Source of the DNA: JAFGHJ01 sp964534175
Lineage (GTDB): Bacteria > Hydrothermota > UBA3072
Direction: 5' to 3'
DNA: 64,000 nucleotides
NCBI GenBank assembly: GCA_964534175.1
Contig: CAZHNS010000009.1
Span: forward strand, 1 to 64,000
Positions within the stretch are counted from its first letter, which is position 1. Each line of letters opens with the position of its first letter. Below, one piece after another: positions 1-8,542 of the stretch. The notes beneath the pieces are model-generated. The model did no database searches. It was not told the DNA's origin and saw only the letters and a list, made by a program, of their open reading frames with translations. The translations under genes and the position numbers were made by a program.

Positions 1-40
1 TTTTGATGTTTAATTTTTACATTTTAGCGGCTTTGCCGCG

Positions 41-1339
41 CTATGCCCTGAAAATCTTACGACTTTTAATACCAGAAAGAGCATTACGGGTATCTATGAT
101 AATAGAAGAATTATCAACAATATTTTTGTAATCGATATTTGAATGGGCTGTAACTATAATAACAGCATCCTGCTCTTTTAGAAGCTTTTCGGTCAATTTT
201 ACCGAACTCATCACTAAATCGGTCTGTCTAAGGTCATATATATCGGGAATAAAAGGATCATAATAGGATACTTCTGCCCCGCCATCCTGAAGTAACTCAA
301 TTATTTTAATCCCTGGGGATTCTCTGGAATCATCGATATTTTTCTTATAGGCAATACCAATAACAAGGATTTTCGAATCCTTTAAAGATTTTTTTCTCTT
401 ATTTAAAGCGGAAATGGTTTTCATCATCACATATTCGGGCATCATTGTATTAATCTCACCCGCAAGCTCAATGAAACGTGTATTAATGCCGAACTTTCGC
501 GCTTTCCAGGAAAGATAAAAAGGGTCTATTGGAATACAATGTCCTCCAAGACCCGGACCGGGATAAAAGGGAGTAAAACCAAAAGGTTTTGTTTTAGCTG
601 CCTCGATAACTTCCCATACGTTTATTCCCATCTTATCAAATATAATCTTAAGCTCATTTACCAGAGCAATATTTACTGAACGATATGTGTTTTCCAATAT
701 TTTAGTCGCTTCCGCCACCTCTGCAGAAGAAACTTCTACAATTTCATCGAAAACATTCTCATAAATTTCAACAACCTTTCTTCTCGACTGTTCGCTAACT
801 CCTCCAATTACTTTAGGAATGTTTTTTGTCGTAAATTTTTCATTGCCCGGATCTTCTCTTTCAGGTGAAAATGCAAGGTAAAAACCCAAATCCAATTTAT
901 TGCCGCCAGTTTCCAGTATTGGGAGCAAAACTTCTTTTGTGGTACCGGGATAAACAGTGGATTCAAGAACAACTATAGCTCCCTGCTTTAAATTCTCAGC
1001 TACGACCTTTGCCGAATCTTCAACAAAGGACAAATCGGGCTGACGGTATTTGTCGAGAGGCGTGGGAACACAAATAGAAACCAGATCCACCTCATTCAGC
1101 CTGAAAAAATCAGAAGTAGCAGTAAAAAGTCCGGAATTAAAAAAATCTTTGACTCTATCTTCCTGTATGTGTTTCAAATATATTTCTCCGTTGGAAAGCT
1201 TGTCGATCTTTTTTACATCAATGTCAAAACCAATCGTTTCGTAGCCGGAACGAACAAATTCCATCGCCAGAGGTAACCCAACATAACCCAACCCAATCAC
1301 TCCAAGAACTTTTTCGCGTGTTTCTTTACTATCTTTCAT
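41..1339 (-). CDS. UDP-N-acetylhexosamine 6-dehydrogenase (WecC/WbpA family)
   Basis: A 432-residue nucleotide-sugar dehydrogenase, which oxidises the C6 hydroxyl of a UDP-sugar to a uronic acid with two NAD+. The N-terminal Rossmann motif GLGYVG lies at residues 16-21. The catalytic cysteine is Cys268 in GGHCIPIDPFYLSW, a form usual for UDP-GlcNAc/UDP-ManNAc dehydrogenases rather than UDP-glucose dehydrogenase; that substrate choice is inference. Length is normal for the family. The start is an ATG six bases after a -10 box with no Shine-Dalgarno, so the mRNA is probably leaderless. A GC hairpin (27-39) follows the stop but lacks a T-run. It would supply an acidic amino sugar for surface glycans, in keeping with the glycosyltransferases elsewhere in the window. 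Confidence 0.93.
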   Translation of the reverse strand: MKDSKETREKVLGVIGLGYVGLPLAMEFVRSGYETIGFDIDVKKIDKLSNGEIYLKHIQEDRVKDFFNSGLFTATSDFFRLNEVDLVSICVPTPLDKYRQPDLSFVEDSAKVVAENLKQGAIVVLESTVYPGTTKEVLLPILETGGNKLDLGFYLAFSPEREDPGNEKFTTKNIPKVIGGVSEQSRRKVVEIYENVFDEIVEVSSAEVAEATKILENTYRSVNIALVNELKIIFDKMGINVWEVIEAAKTKPFGFTPFYPGPGLGGHCIPIDPFYLSWKARKFGINTRFIELAGEINTMMPEYVMMKTISALNKRKKSLKDSKILVIGIAYKKNIDDSRESPGIKIIELLQDGGAEVSYYDPFIPDIYDLRQTDLVMSSVKLTEKLLKEQDAVIIVTAHSNIDYKNIVDNSSIIIDTRNALSGIKSRKIFRA

Positions 1340-1345
1340 AGATTC

Positions 1346-1373
1346 AATATATTACTACTTAGGCATGTGTCAA
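1346..1373 (-). promoter_or_regulatory. sigma70-type promoter of the nucleotide-sugar dehydrogenase gene
   Basis: On the minus strand TTGACA (1368-1373) and TATATT (1346-1351) are separated by 16 bp. The ATG at 1339 begins six bases after the -10 box, so transcription should start at or next to the A of the ATG. Confidence 0.75.
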
Positions 1374-1403
1374 GACTACCCTCCCCCCACCCACAACATT
1401 TTT

Positions 1404-1733
1404 TACCACAGAGGTCACAGAGAAAAAAACGAGCACACAGAGAAAACAAAGATTTTTTGTTGCTAAACCCATCTCACAGCCCCAAATTACTCTCACACAA
1501 AGAACACAAAGACACAGAGAAAAAATATGTTGTTGTTTAAAATCCACTCCCCAGCCCCTAATAGAATACAGATTTAAAAGGATTTCTTATGTTGTCTTTT
1601 TAACGCGAAACCCGTAACTCGAAACACGAAACTAAAAAAACCACAAGGATTTTAGACTGTTTGTCTATTGGGCAATTAGTCCGTTGGCCTGTTTTTCCCT
1701 CACCAACACACTAACAGACTAACCCACTAACAA
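1404..1733. repeat. block of degenerate short-word intergenic repeats
   Basis: The spacer 1340-1785 holds no credible gene. It contains three kinds of imprecise repeated words: CACAGAG/CACAAAG words (1404-1530), CGAAACNCG words (1601-1633), and an inverted arrangement of TTAGTCNGTTGG-like and CACTAACAGACTAAC-like words (1655-1733). The same word families recur in other spacers of the window. Confidence 0.6.
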
Positions 1734-1748
1734 AATACAGTAAAATAC

Positions 1749-1776
1749 TTGATTTTAAAATATTTTCTTCTATATT
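1749..1776 (+). promoter_or_regulatory. promoter of the 1786 methyltransferase
   Basis: TTGATT (1749-1754), a 16 bp spacer and TATATT (1771-1776). Nine bases separate the -10 box from the ATG at 1786, giving a leader of only about three bases. Confidence 0.6.
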
Positions 1777-1785
1777 CGTACAAAT

Positions 1786-2604
1786 ATGTATAAATATTTT
1801 AATAATATCAGGAGAATTCTTAATACAATAGATAACCCTTTAAAAAAATCGGAAAACGTTTTTGAAAAAGATAAGCTTGAAAGAGAATTTTATGATAAAG
1901 AAGCAGAAATATATTTGCGAAATTTTGACGAAAATTTATTCAGATTTGACGAAAACGAACAAATCCCCCCAAGACATAAATTCTTCTACTCACTATTAGA
2001 AGACGTTAAAAGTAAACATATACTTGATTGCTGTTGTGGATACGGTTTTACTTCAGTAAAACTCGCAAAAAATGGAGCTTTAATAACAGGTATAGATATA
2101 TCTCCCAGGATGATAGAGCTTGCCAAAAAGAATGCTGAATTCAATAACATCTCTAAATCTATAAATTTTAAGGTTATGTCAGCACAGGATATGTCATTCG
2201 ACGAGAATACATTCGACTACGTAGTTAGCCTGGTAGGTTTACATCATCTAAATTTAGAACTTGCCGGGAAAGAAATCCGGCGAGTATTGAAAGTAGGCGG
2301 AAAAGCAATTTTTCTTGAGCCAAGGATTCCCTTCCGGTGGATTATGGCCTTCAGAAGTTTAATACCTAAAACCTGTAATGAATCTCCGGGTGGAGGCTCT
2401 TTAAGCGATAAAGAAGTCTACGAATTTTCCCGTAATTTTTCAACCTATAGTATATATTATTTTCAATTATTAGAAAAAGTTTTTCGCATGCCACTTTCGA
2501 ATAAACCTTCCTCAAAAATAGACAAACTCGATTTAATGCTTATCAAAAACTTTCCGATTTTAAGAAAACTTTGTTGGGCTTTTGTACTCGAGTTTACAAA
2601 ATAA
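1786..2604 (+). CDS. class I SAM-dependent methyltransferase
   Basis: A 272-residue protein with a Methyltransf_11/25-type core. Motif I is LDCCCGYGFTSVKLA (about residues 83-97), followed by GIDISPRMIELAK for SAM ribose binding and the motif IV/post-IV stretch DYVVSLVGLHHL. The C-terminal quarter carries a hydrophobic segment near FRWIMAFRSLIP, so it may act near the membrane. The substrate cannot be read from sequence. No Shine-Dalgarno precedes the ATG; a promoter ends nine bases upstream, so translation is probably leaderless. A second, shorter methyltransferase gene follows after 87 bases with its own promoter. Confidence 0.85.
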   Translation: MYKYFNNIRRILNTIDNPLKKSENVFEKDKLEREFYDKEAEIYLRNFDENLFRFDENEQIPPRHKFFYSLLEDVKSKHILDCCCGYGFTSVKLAKNGALITGIDISPRMIELAKKNAEFNNISKSINFKVMSAQDMSFDENTFDYVVSLVGLHHLNLELAGKEIRRVLKVGGKAIFLEPRIPFRWIMAFRSLIPKTCNESPGGGSLSDKEVYEFSRNFSTYSIYYFQLLEKVFRMPLSNKPSSKIDKLDLMLIKNFPILRKLCWAFVLEFTK

Positions 2605-2656
2605 AAGGGGTATGTGTGGTAGTAGAAAGCGGATGGCGGAGAGCGTATTTTCTACC

Positions 2657-2684
2657 TTGACAAAGAAGACCAACAATCTAATTT
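2657..2684 (+). promoter_or_regulatory. promoter of the 2692 methyltransferase
   Basis: TTGACA (2657-2662), a 16 bp spacer and TAATTT (2679-2684). The ATG at 2692 is seven bases further on, predicting a leaderless transcript. The -35 box directly follows a GCGGATGGCGGAGAGCG repeat word (about 2629-2645). Confidence 0.65.
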
Positions 2685-2691
2685 TTCCCCA

Positions 2692-3195
2692 ATGAAAGAA
2701 GAATTTGGAGCCATTCCCTTTTTCGGACCCGGAAAACTGGTAATTGATATAGGATGCTGGGATAATATCGAACCTTCAATAACCCTGGCATCAAAAGGGA
2801 CCATCGTTTTCGCGATAGACCGCTATCAAAAAATGACTCAGTTCCAAGAGAAACTTAACGATTCCGTAGAAAACAAAAAAGTCAGTAAAGAGCTTTCAGA
2901 AAAAATAATTCCCTTAAAAGCAGACGCTATAAACCTGCCTTTTACTGAACAATGTGTCGACGGAATACTTTTTCTGTATTCCGTATCCTGGCTTGAACAG
3001 TTCGGAACCGAACCTTTGATTGCTTACAGGGAAGCTATGAGGGTGCTAAAAGATGAAGGACTGGTAATCATAACGGAATCGAATATCAAACGGGCTATAA
3101 CTCAGGAGAGATTTTTAAATACTATGATGAAAACGGAAAGAAACGGGAATATTATTATAGGAAGAAAATTCGCCCCAGAAGAAAAACTTTTTTAA
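2692..3195 (+). CDS. small SAM-dependent methyltransferase-like protein
   Basis: A 167-residue protein with a class I methyltransferase core: motif I LVIDIGCWDNIEPS near residue 17, an acidic ribose-binding strand FAIDRYQKM, LKADAINLPF (motif III region) and DGILFLYSVSWLEQ (motif IV). It is short for the family, starting almost at motif I and ending soon after strand 5, so the substrate-binding C-terminal part is small or lost. The leaderless promoter immediately upstream argues that the N-terminus is intact rather than truncated. The motif I loop GCWDN is unusual (GxGxG expected), so SAM binding needs a direct test. Function unknown. Confidence 0.6.
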   Translation: MKEEFGAIPFFGPGKLVIDIGCWDNIEPSITLASKGTIVFAIDRYQKMTQFQEKLNDSVENKKVSKELSEKIIPLKADAINLPFTEQCVDGILFLYSVSWLEQFGTEPLIAYREAMRVLKDEGLVIITESNIKRAITQERFLNTMMKTERNGNIIIGRKFAPEEKLF

Positions 3196-3198
3196 TAT

Positions 3199-3315
3199 AG
3201 CCACAAAGGCACTAAGGCACAAAGAAAAACAATTATTTAACCACGAAACAAACGAAATACACTAAAATTTTTGTGATCTTTAAAAACTAACACCTAACAC
3301 CTAAAACCCAACCTC
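3199..3315. repeat. degenerate short-word repeats
   Basis: CCACAAAGGCACTAAGGCAC words (3200-3228), ACGAAACAAACGAAATAC words (3242-3260) and AACACCTAACACCTAAAACC words (3288-3310) fill the spacer between convergent genes. No terminator with a T-run is visible. Confidence 0.55.
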
Positions 3316-4914
3316 TCACCTTCCTACCGAAACGACTTCCTTCTCTATACTCCTCACACCAGTGTCCGCATCTTCAATCAATAAAAAAACTACATAAAGA
3401 CCGGTAGGGACTATCTCATCCCTGCTATCCTTTCCATTCCAGACCCACTCTCCTGCTTCTCCCCCATAAATCCCTGAACCCTCCCTTAAAAGATGACCTC
3501 TTCTATCGAAAATCTTAAGCGTTACTTCATTTCTCAAATACGGAAGGTTAAAGGAAATAACACTCATCTCATCTACCCCATCACCATCTGGTGTAAAATG
3601 CGCAGGGTTTACAGAAAGGGCAACATCCGTTCTCTTATATTCTGCAAATACGGAATTCTCGACTCCGGGTGTTCCTCCTTCCAGGACGGACTGCCCCCAA
3701 TTAGTAGAATTATCGGCTGATATACCCGGACTAATCCTCTCCAGAGAATAATTCCTCTCGGCATCATCGCCGGAATAAATCATCCCATCCAAAACAAATC
3801 CATTCTCATCAAATAAAAAAACGCTGTCTCCATTGTTTAAAAGAGACAAATCCATCTGTAATACAGATGAAGAAATTCCGCCGTAATAACCCAAAAAAGA
3901 AATCGAATCCGAAGATATCACAATATAATCGCCGGAAGGAACTTCTATTCCATCAGCAGAAACACCATCCAGCGAAAAAGAATCAAGAGAAACGGTATAT
4001 AGAGATCGATTAAAAAGTTCTATCCATTCAGGTGGTCCGTCCGGAGCATACATAATCTCATTTATAATTAAATCCGAAATTCCCTCACCTATTTTAACCC
4101 TTCTAAAAACAGTTTTTTCTATTAAATCGAAACCTATCAAATAAAACCCTTCTAAAGATAACGAAAAATCGATTCGAAAAGAAGAATCCTGCGCAATTTC
4201 AGAAAGAACAAAGCTATCAATCAATTCTCCCTCATCGAGAATTTTATTACGATTCTCATCACTGAAAACCTCTATAGCTCCGCTTAGCTCCGAATCATAA
4301 TGATTTAATAAAAGAACTGATACAGTATTACCCAGAACCCAAAGAGAATCAATCGTGAAATCAGGAAAAGAATAGACCGAATTTACTCTTCCGGGTGTAG
4401 AACCGGAAACATCTACGCAAGTACTCCAATTTTCAGGGATATCACCACTATAGGGGTAAACCCTTTCCACGGAAACCCCATCTCCCGAACTTAAAGGATA
4501 ATAATACGTAGAAGCAGTATCACCGTCCGAAGAAATAATAGCAATTGGATCCGTAGTTGAAAGCCCATTTCCTATTGTTGTATTACCAACCGTAAGCAAT
4601 AAGCACGAAGGGACACCATAGGGCATATAATTTTCACCCGTATCCACGTACTCGGGATCCATAACAAGAGCAAACTCTCCCGGCATAAGCACAGAATTAG
4701 AATCATTAGAGAGAGAATAAAAAGGCACAATTTCATCCACAGCATCGAAATCAGTAATCCGCCAGTCATTCAAATCGACTGCGCCAGGACCAATATTAAA
4801 AATCTCAACAAACTCATTTCTGTCTTCAGGACAACCAACCCCACTGGAACCGAGCGGGTTTGACATTACCTCGTTGATACAGACAGCAGAAAATAACAAA
4901 AATAAACAATACAT
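3316..4914 (-). CDS. secreted lamin-tail-domain protein with C-terminal FlgD-like domain
   Basis: A 532-residue exported protein of unknown function. A hydrophobic N-terminal signal (MYCLFLLFSAVC) leads into a first lamin-tail domain (INEVMSNP...NEFVEIFN...DLNDWRITD) and, near residue 285, a second (LIINEIMYAPDGPPEWIELFN). The last 90 residues form an Ig-like FlgD/CHU-type domain (NPAHFTPDGDGVDEMSVISF ... GLYVVFLL) that in related bacteria caps large extracellular proteins and may serve sorting. It is transcribed alone. The start is eight bases from a perfect -10 box, without a Shine-Dalgarno. Lamin-tail domains are often found on secreted nucleases and adhesins, but no enzyme domain is present here. 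Confidence 0.82.
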   Translation of the reverse strand: MYCLFLLFSAVCINEVMSNPLGSSGVGCPEDRNEFVEIFNIGPGAVDLNDWRITDFDAVDEIVPFYSLSNDSNSVLMPGEFALVMDPEYVDTGENYMPYGVPSCLLLTVGNTTIGNGLSTTDPIAIISSDGDTASTYYYPLSSGDGVSVERVYPYSGDIPENWSTCVDVSGSTPGRVNSVYSFPDFTIDSLWVLGNTVSVLLLNHYDSELSGAIEVFSDENRNKILDEGELIDSFVLSEIAQDSSFRIDFSLSLEGFYLIGFDLIEKTVFRRVKIGEGISDLIINEIMYAPDGPPEWIELFNRSLYTVSLDSFSLDGVSADGIEVPSGDYIVISSDSISFLGYYGGISSSVLQMDLSLLNNGDSVFLFDENGFVLDGMIYSGDDAERNYSLERISPGISADNSTNWGQSVLEGGTPGVENSVFAEYKRTDVALSVNPAHFTPDGDGVDEMSVISFNLPYLRNEVTLKIFDRRGHLLREGSGIYGGEAGEWVWNGKDSRDEIVPTGLYVVFLLIEDADTGVRSIEKEVVSVGR

Positions 4915-4922
4915 CTTGATCC

Positions 4923-4950
4923 ATTATAGAAGAAAATTATTGAATGTCAA
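4923..4950 (-). promoter_or_regulatory. consensus promoter of the lamin-tail gene
   Basis: Minus strand: TTGACA (4945-4950), 16 bp, TATAAT (4923-4928); both hexamers match consensus exactly. The ATG at 4914 lies eight bases downstream, so the mRNA should be leaderless or nearly so. Confidence 0.8.
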
Positions 4951-5400
4951 GAACTCCACCTAATGGCAAAAATGGCAGAAACCTTCTTCTCATCCATAGA
5001 TAAATCACAAAAAAGGCAAAAATAAATTATGTGGAAAAGTTGTTTAAGAATATTTATTTTGCGTATAAGATATTGAAATACAAAGTCTTATGCTATCCAA
5101 CTTATCCACAAGGATTTAATATAAGCCCTTAATTATTAGAAACTTAACAAAATCTTAACAGTATGCAGAAATTTGTCTTGCCTGTCTTCTTTTTAGTATC
5201 GGGTTTTACCCTAATGGAAAACTCATCTTGGGTGAATATGAAATAGAGCAATTGTAAGTTGAAAAATTCTTAAAAAAAATTCTTAGAATTTTTTTATTGC
5301 AGATAACTCTAGAGATTTTTCCGGCGCTTAAAAGTTGATAAATTGTGGAAGATAAATTACAGGAATACAAAATTTATAAAAATTTTCTTTTGATAAAAAT
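4951..5400. other. AT-rich non-coding region with DnaA-box-like sites
   Basis: About 450 bases without a supported gene. It contains one perfect DnaA box TTATCCACA (5102-5110), two near matches in opposite orientation (TGTGGAAAA 5030-5038; TGTGGAAGA near 5344) and an A/T hairpin (about 5273-5295). It does not contain the intergenic word repeats seen elsewhere. A 27-codon frame starting at 5164 has no ribosome site and is not called. Confidence 0.3.
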
Positions 5401-5424
5401 AAACCCGGAGCGAAAAGCCCCGGG
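5392..5424 (-). terminator. intrinsic terminator of the porin-like gene
   Basis: On the minus strand an 8 bp stem CCCGGGGC/GCTCCGGG (one G-T pair, 5404-5424) with a five-base loop is followed by TTTATTTTTAT. It lies about 40 bases past the stop of the porin-like gene. Confidence 0.85.
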
Positions 5425-5461
5425 CTTAATTAAAGGTTGCGACATTTCTAAAAAAGTAAGT

Positions 5462-6466
5462 CTATTGGGAAAAAGTATTACTAAAGCCCCATTTCAACTG
5501 AACCATTAAAAGGTTAACGTCGGGTATGGCGCTTTCATAAATAGTCTTCTGTCCCTGAATTTGAAGAGCAACTTGAGACCTATCGTTCGCATCTCTTAAG
5601 ATGTTCCAGTTTAAACCTCCAATGATACGAGTATGACCGTCATCAACTATATCTGCATCCACGTCCCACATATCAAATCTGCCAACAATATCTACATCGA
5701 CATTCATTAATTCTCTAAGACTGAAAATGGGCATTACCATAAAACCACTGCTTTTAACATCTTCCTTATCCTGAAACAGATACTCTCCGCGCAGTTCAAA
5801 AGGTCCTTTAGAAAAACGCGCTAACCCTATAGTTGCGAATTTACTTGCATCCGTTACATACAATACTGAACCACCAAAAGTAAAAGATGGAATAAGTGCA
5901 AGTCTTATGTTACCCAGAAGCTCAGGATCCAGGTCCAAGTCGCTCCCGGTAACAGTATATCCTTCTCCATTGTAAACCGAAACCGCATAAACACCTTTGC
6001 TGCCTGCGAAATTACCGCAGAAAGCAATACCATAATCGGCGGATTTCGCAACACCTTCAACTTCTTCCAAAACTTTCTCTATTGTAATATATTCCCAATC
6101 ATAGCCGAAACCAAAATAATGTTGAATTATACCAGCACTAATTTTACTTTCAGGTATAGGCAAAACATCTTTAAAATTAAGATAGGCATACTTTACTCTT
6201 ACGCCGCCACCTGTCGTAGAAGTTTCATCCGAAAAGAAGTCGAGATTAAACCTGCCATCTATCTTATCCGTAATTGTAGGTTCAATCCTAAAGTAACCTC
6301 TTTCTAAAGTTAATTTACTCTTGCTTACCTCACCATCTACAATTTCATTCGTATATCTATTCCACAACAGCATAGAGACTTTTGTCTCTCCACCAATTAA
6401 ACTTATGGGGACCATAAAAACAAAAAACAACATGGATGAACAAATAAAAAGTTTAAAGACACGCAT
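5462..6466 (-). CDS. porin-like outer-membrane beta-barrel protein
   Basis: A 334-residue exported protein. A signal peptide (about residues 1-25, ending near SLIGG) precedes alternating hydrophobic/polar strands typical of a barrel, for example RGYFRIEPTITDKIDGRFNLDFF and VRVKYAYLNF, and it ends in an aromatic-containing strand VQLKWGFSNTF. The opening resembles phosphate-selective porin O/P (OprP-like) proteins, but the substrate is not determinable. A strong Shine-Dalgarno (AAAAGGAGG) precedes the ATG. The gene stands alone between its own promoter (leader about 100 bases) and an intrinsic terminator, and is divergent from the methyltransferase gene at 6802. Confidence 0.72.
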   Translation of the reverse strand: MRVFKLFICSSMLFFVFMVPISLIGGETKVSMLLWNRYTNEIVDGEVSKSKLTLERGYFRIEPTITDKIDGRFNLDFFSDETSTTGGGVRVKYAYLNFKDVLPIPESKISAGIIQHYFGFGYDWEYITIEKVLEEVEGVAKSADYGIAFCGNFAGSKGVYAVSVYNGEGYTVTGSDLDLDPELLGNIRLALIPSFTFGGSVLYVTDASKFATIGLARFSKGPFELRGEYLFQDKEDVKSSGFMVMPIFSLRELMNVDVDIVGRFDMWDVDADIVDDGHTRIIGGLNWNILRDANDRSQVALQIQGQKTIYESAIPDVNLLMVQLKWGFSNTFSQ

Positions 6467-6576
6467 AAAAACCTCCTTTTGGTTTCCACGATTACAAGAA
6501 TATCATTTATTACATTACTTAACAACCAAGATGACAACATCGATTCTCTCGAAAAATAACCAATGATTAAAATAAA

Positions 6577-6604
6577 CTATTAACTATTTATCAACCGCTG
6601 TCAA
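6577..6604 (-). promoter_or_regulatory. promoter of the porin-like gene
   Basis: Minus strand: TTGACA (6599-6604), 16 bp, TAATAG (6577-6582). This leaves a leader of about 100 bases before the Shine-Dalgarno, in which I see no riboswitch fold. Confidence 0.5.
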
Positions 6605-6641
6605 GTCTAAAAAATATGCTAAAAGTTATCGTATTTCCGTC

Positions 6642-6669
6642 TTGACATTATATCTATTCTATTTACAAT
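6642..6669 (+). promoter_or_regulatory. promoter upstream of the 6802 methyltransferase
   Basis: TTGACA (6642-6647), 16 bp, TACAAT (6664-6669). It is divergent from the porin promoter, the two -35 boxes lying 37 bases apart. The leader to the TTG start at 6802 is about 125 bases. Confidence 0.6.
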
Positions 6670-6801
6670 GAGAAAGTTATTCTTTTTTAAATTAATTTTA
6701 TTTAGTAAAAAAGAACGATTACTTCAAAGCACCAAAAAATTATATTGATTAGATACGGAAAAAATCAACAGTTAATATTAATCAGAAGGAGTAATTGTAT
6801 A

Positions 6802-7515
6802 TTGAAAAATACAGGCAAAATGTCATATTTCGGAAAAGACTTAGAGGATATGGTTTTCGCCAAGAATTATCATAAATGGATATTGGAAAGATTCGAACCA
6901 TATCTTGGAGACACTATTGCTGAAATCGGTGCCGGAACCGGAAATTTCACAAACCTTCTAATTAACAAAGGAATAAAGCATATATTTGCATTCGAACCTT
7001 CAGATAACATGTATCCACTGCTTAAAAATAGATTTCAAGAAAAAAAAGAAGTTGTAACTATAAACGCTTTTTTGTATGAAAAATATCAAAAGTTTCTGGA
7101 ATTTTTTGATTCAGTTCTTTATATAGATGTATTAGAACATATAGAATCGGATGAAGAAGAGTTGCGGTATGTATACAAAATTACTAAAAAAAATGGATTC
7201 ATTCTGATTTTCGTACCGGCATTGCCATTGTTATATAGTGAATTTGATAAAAAAATTGGGCATTTCAGGAGATACTCGAAGAAAAGACTTGTAGAAGTTG
7301 TTAGAAAAAGTGGATTTTCAATAGAAAGTATTCAATATTTTGATATAGCCGGCGCAATACTCTGGTATATTGTTTTTGTTCTTTTAGGAAAAACAACATC
7401 GAAAACAAATGTTTCTCTGTACGATAAATTTATTGTACCACCAATGAGATTTTTAGAAAATACTATAAAACCTCCAACGGGGAAAAATCTAATACTTGTC
7501 GGAAAGAAAATTTAA
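6802..7515 (+). CDS. class I SAM methyltransferase with membrane-associating C-terminus
   Basis: Motif I is IAEIGAGTGNFTNLL, then AFEPSDNM, and DSVLYIDVLEHIESD at motif IV. The conserved tail IGHFRRYSKKRL followed by a hydrophobic stretch (AGAILWYIVFVLLG) is characteristic of methyltransferases encoded beside DPM1-like glycosyltransferases, as is the case here. I place the start at the TTG of 6802 because AGAAGGAG lies about ten bases upstream; an in-frame TTG at 6745 has no ribosome site, and an ATG at 6820 is the alternative. Predicted length 237 residues. The substrate is unknown; a lipid-linked sugar or glycan is plausible from context. Confidence 0.8.
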   Translation: MKNTGKMSYFGKDLEDMVFAKNYHKWILERFEPYLGDTIAEIGAGTGNFTNLLINKGIKHIFAFEPSDNMYPLLKNRFQEKKEVVTINAFLYEKYQKFLEFFDSVLYIDVLEHIESDEEELRYVYKITKKNGFILIFVPALPLLYSEFDKKIGHFRRYSKKRLVEVVRKSGFSIESIQYFDIAGAILWYIVFVLLGKTTSKTNVSLYDKFIVPPMRFLENTIKPPTGKNLILVGKKI

Positions 7516-7551
7516 AAATAAATTTATTGCTTTATAAAAAACATTTTCTTC

Positions 7552-7579
7552 TTGACTTACCTAAAAATATGTTTACATT
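7552..7579 (+). promoter_or_regulatory. promoter of the family 2 glycosyltransferase
   Basis: TTGACT (7552-7557), 16 bp, TACATT (7574-7579), about 50 bases before the TTG start at 7631. Confidence 0.55.
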
Positions 7580-7630
7580 AAAATTCGAATAAAGCAAAGT
7601 TTTTTATAATGTTTATAGAAAGAGGTGGTT

Positions 7631-8350
7631 TTGAAGTTATCGGTAGTTATACCTGTTTTTAATGAAAAAGAAACTATAAAGAAAGTCATCGAAAAAGTAA
7701 AAAAATCTCCTGTAAAAAAGGAAATAATTATAATCGATGATGGTTCTAATGATGGGACAAAAAAACTGCTACAGGATATAAAAAGAGAATCGCCCACAAA
7801 TTATGATATAAAAATACTGCATCTCGACAAAAATCTGGGAAAAGGAAAAGCCATCAAAAGGGGTTTCTCATTAGTAAATGGAGATTATGTAATAATTCAG
7901 GACGCTGATCTTGAGTATGATCCGAATGAATATACAAAGTTACTCAAACCAATTTTAAACAAAGAAACTGATGTCGTTTTTGGCTCTAGACTTCTGGGCA
8001 AGAATATACATTCAAGGCGTAATCGGCTTTTATATATAGGAAGAATCTCACTTAGCTGGATTACTAATATTTTATTCAGCAGTAGACTCACCGATATCTA
8101 TACTTGCTACAAACTTATTCCAAATGATTTAATAAGCAAATTCGATATAACTTCAAACGGTTTTGAATTAGAAGCTGAACTTACTGCCAAAATACTTATT
8201 GCCGGAAAGAAGATAAAGGAAGTTCCTATAGGTTATAGCCCCCGTTCGAAGAAAGCAGGAAAAAAAATAACATGGATTGATTGGTTTAGAGGTGTAAAAA
8301 TGTTATTGTTGCTCCGATTGAAAAATAAACGCTCAAAATGTAAAAAGTAA
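7631..8350 (+). CDS. family 2 glycosyltransferase (polyprenyl-phosphate hexose synthase type)
   Basis: A GT-A enzyme of the DPM1/polyprenyl-phosphate sugar transferase type: N-terminal LSVVIPVFNEKETI, nucleotide-binding IIIDDGSNDGT, and the DxD-like QDADLEYDPNEY. RRNRLLYIGRISLSWITN and KEVPIGYSPRSKKAGKKI are conserved late motifs. It would charge a polyprenyl-phosphate carrier with a hexose from a nucleotide sugar at the inner face of the membrane. There are no C-terminal membrane helices, so it is of the short soluble form. I prefer the TTG at 7631 (AGAGG about six bases upstream) to the GTG at 7625, giving 239 residues. A methyltransferase gene lies upstream with the same orientation. Confidence 0.87.
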   Translation: MKLSVVIPVFNEKETIKKVIEKVKKSPVKKEIIIIDDGSNDGTKKLLQDIKRESPTNYDIKILHLDKNLGKGKAIKRGFSLVNGDYVIIQDADLEYDPNEYTKLLKPILNKETDVVFGSRLLGKNIHSRRNRLLYIGRISLSWITNILFSSRLTDIYTCYKLIPNDLISKFDITSNGFELEAELTAKILIAGKKIKEVPIGYSPRSKKAGKKITWIDWFRGVKMLLLLRLKNKRSKCKK

Positions 8351-8452
8351 CAAAGCGATTTTTCATAACTAGAAGATATAAACACGCATAACTTTGTCAA
8401 CATAATTTGGAACAACAAATCACACAAATAAAACGAATAAAAAATTGCAGGG

Positions 8453-8480
8453 TTGACAAATAGACAAAAAAGAATATGAT
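8453..8480 (+). promoter_or_regulatory. promoter of the cold-shock gene
   Basis: TTGACA (8453-8458), 16 bp, TATGAT (8475-8480). The leader of about 55 bases before the ATG is moderate for a cold-shock gene and ends in AAAGGAGG. Confidence 0.7.
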
Positions 8481-8542
8481 TAACCGATTGTTTATGTATG
8501 TATCATTGTATACCCTAAAAAACCAAAGGAGGTTTTTCTAGT

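Noticed and set aside
1359..1547. 62-codon minus-strand open frame with a hydrophobic, Cys-rich translation
   Set aside because: It lies wholly in CACAGAG-type repeats; the odd composition is the repeat read in frame, and there is no ribosome site.
5164..5247. 27-codon frame beginning MQKFVLPVFFLVSG
   Set aside because: Looks like a truncated signal peptide but has no Shine-Dalgarno or promoter within reach; too short to support.
6668..6748. 26-codon frame starting inside a -10 box
   Set aside because: Its ATG overlaps TACAAT of the promoter, so it would not be in the transcript.
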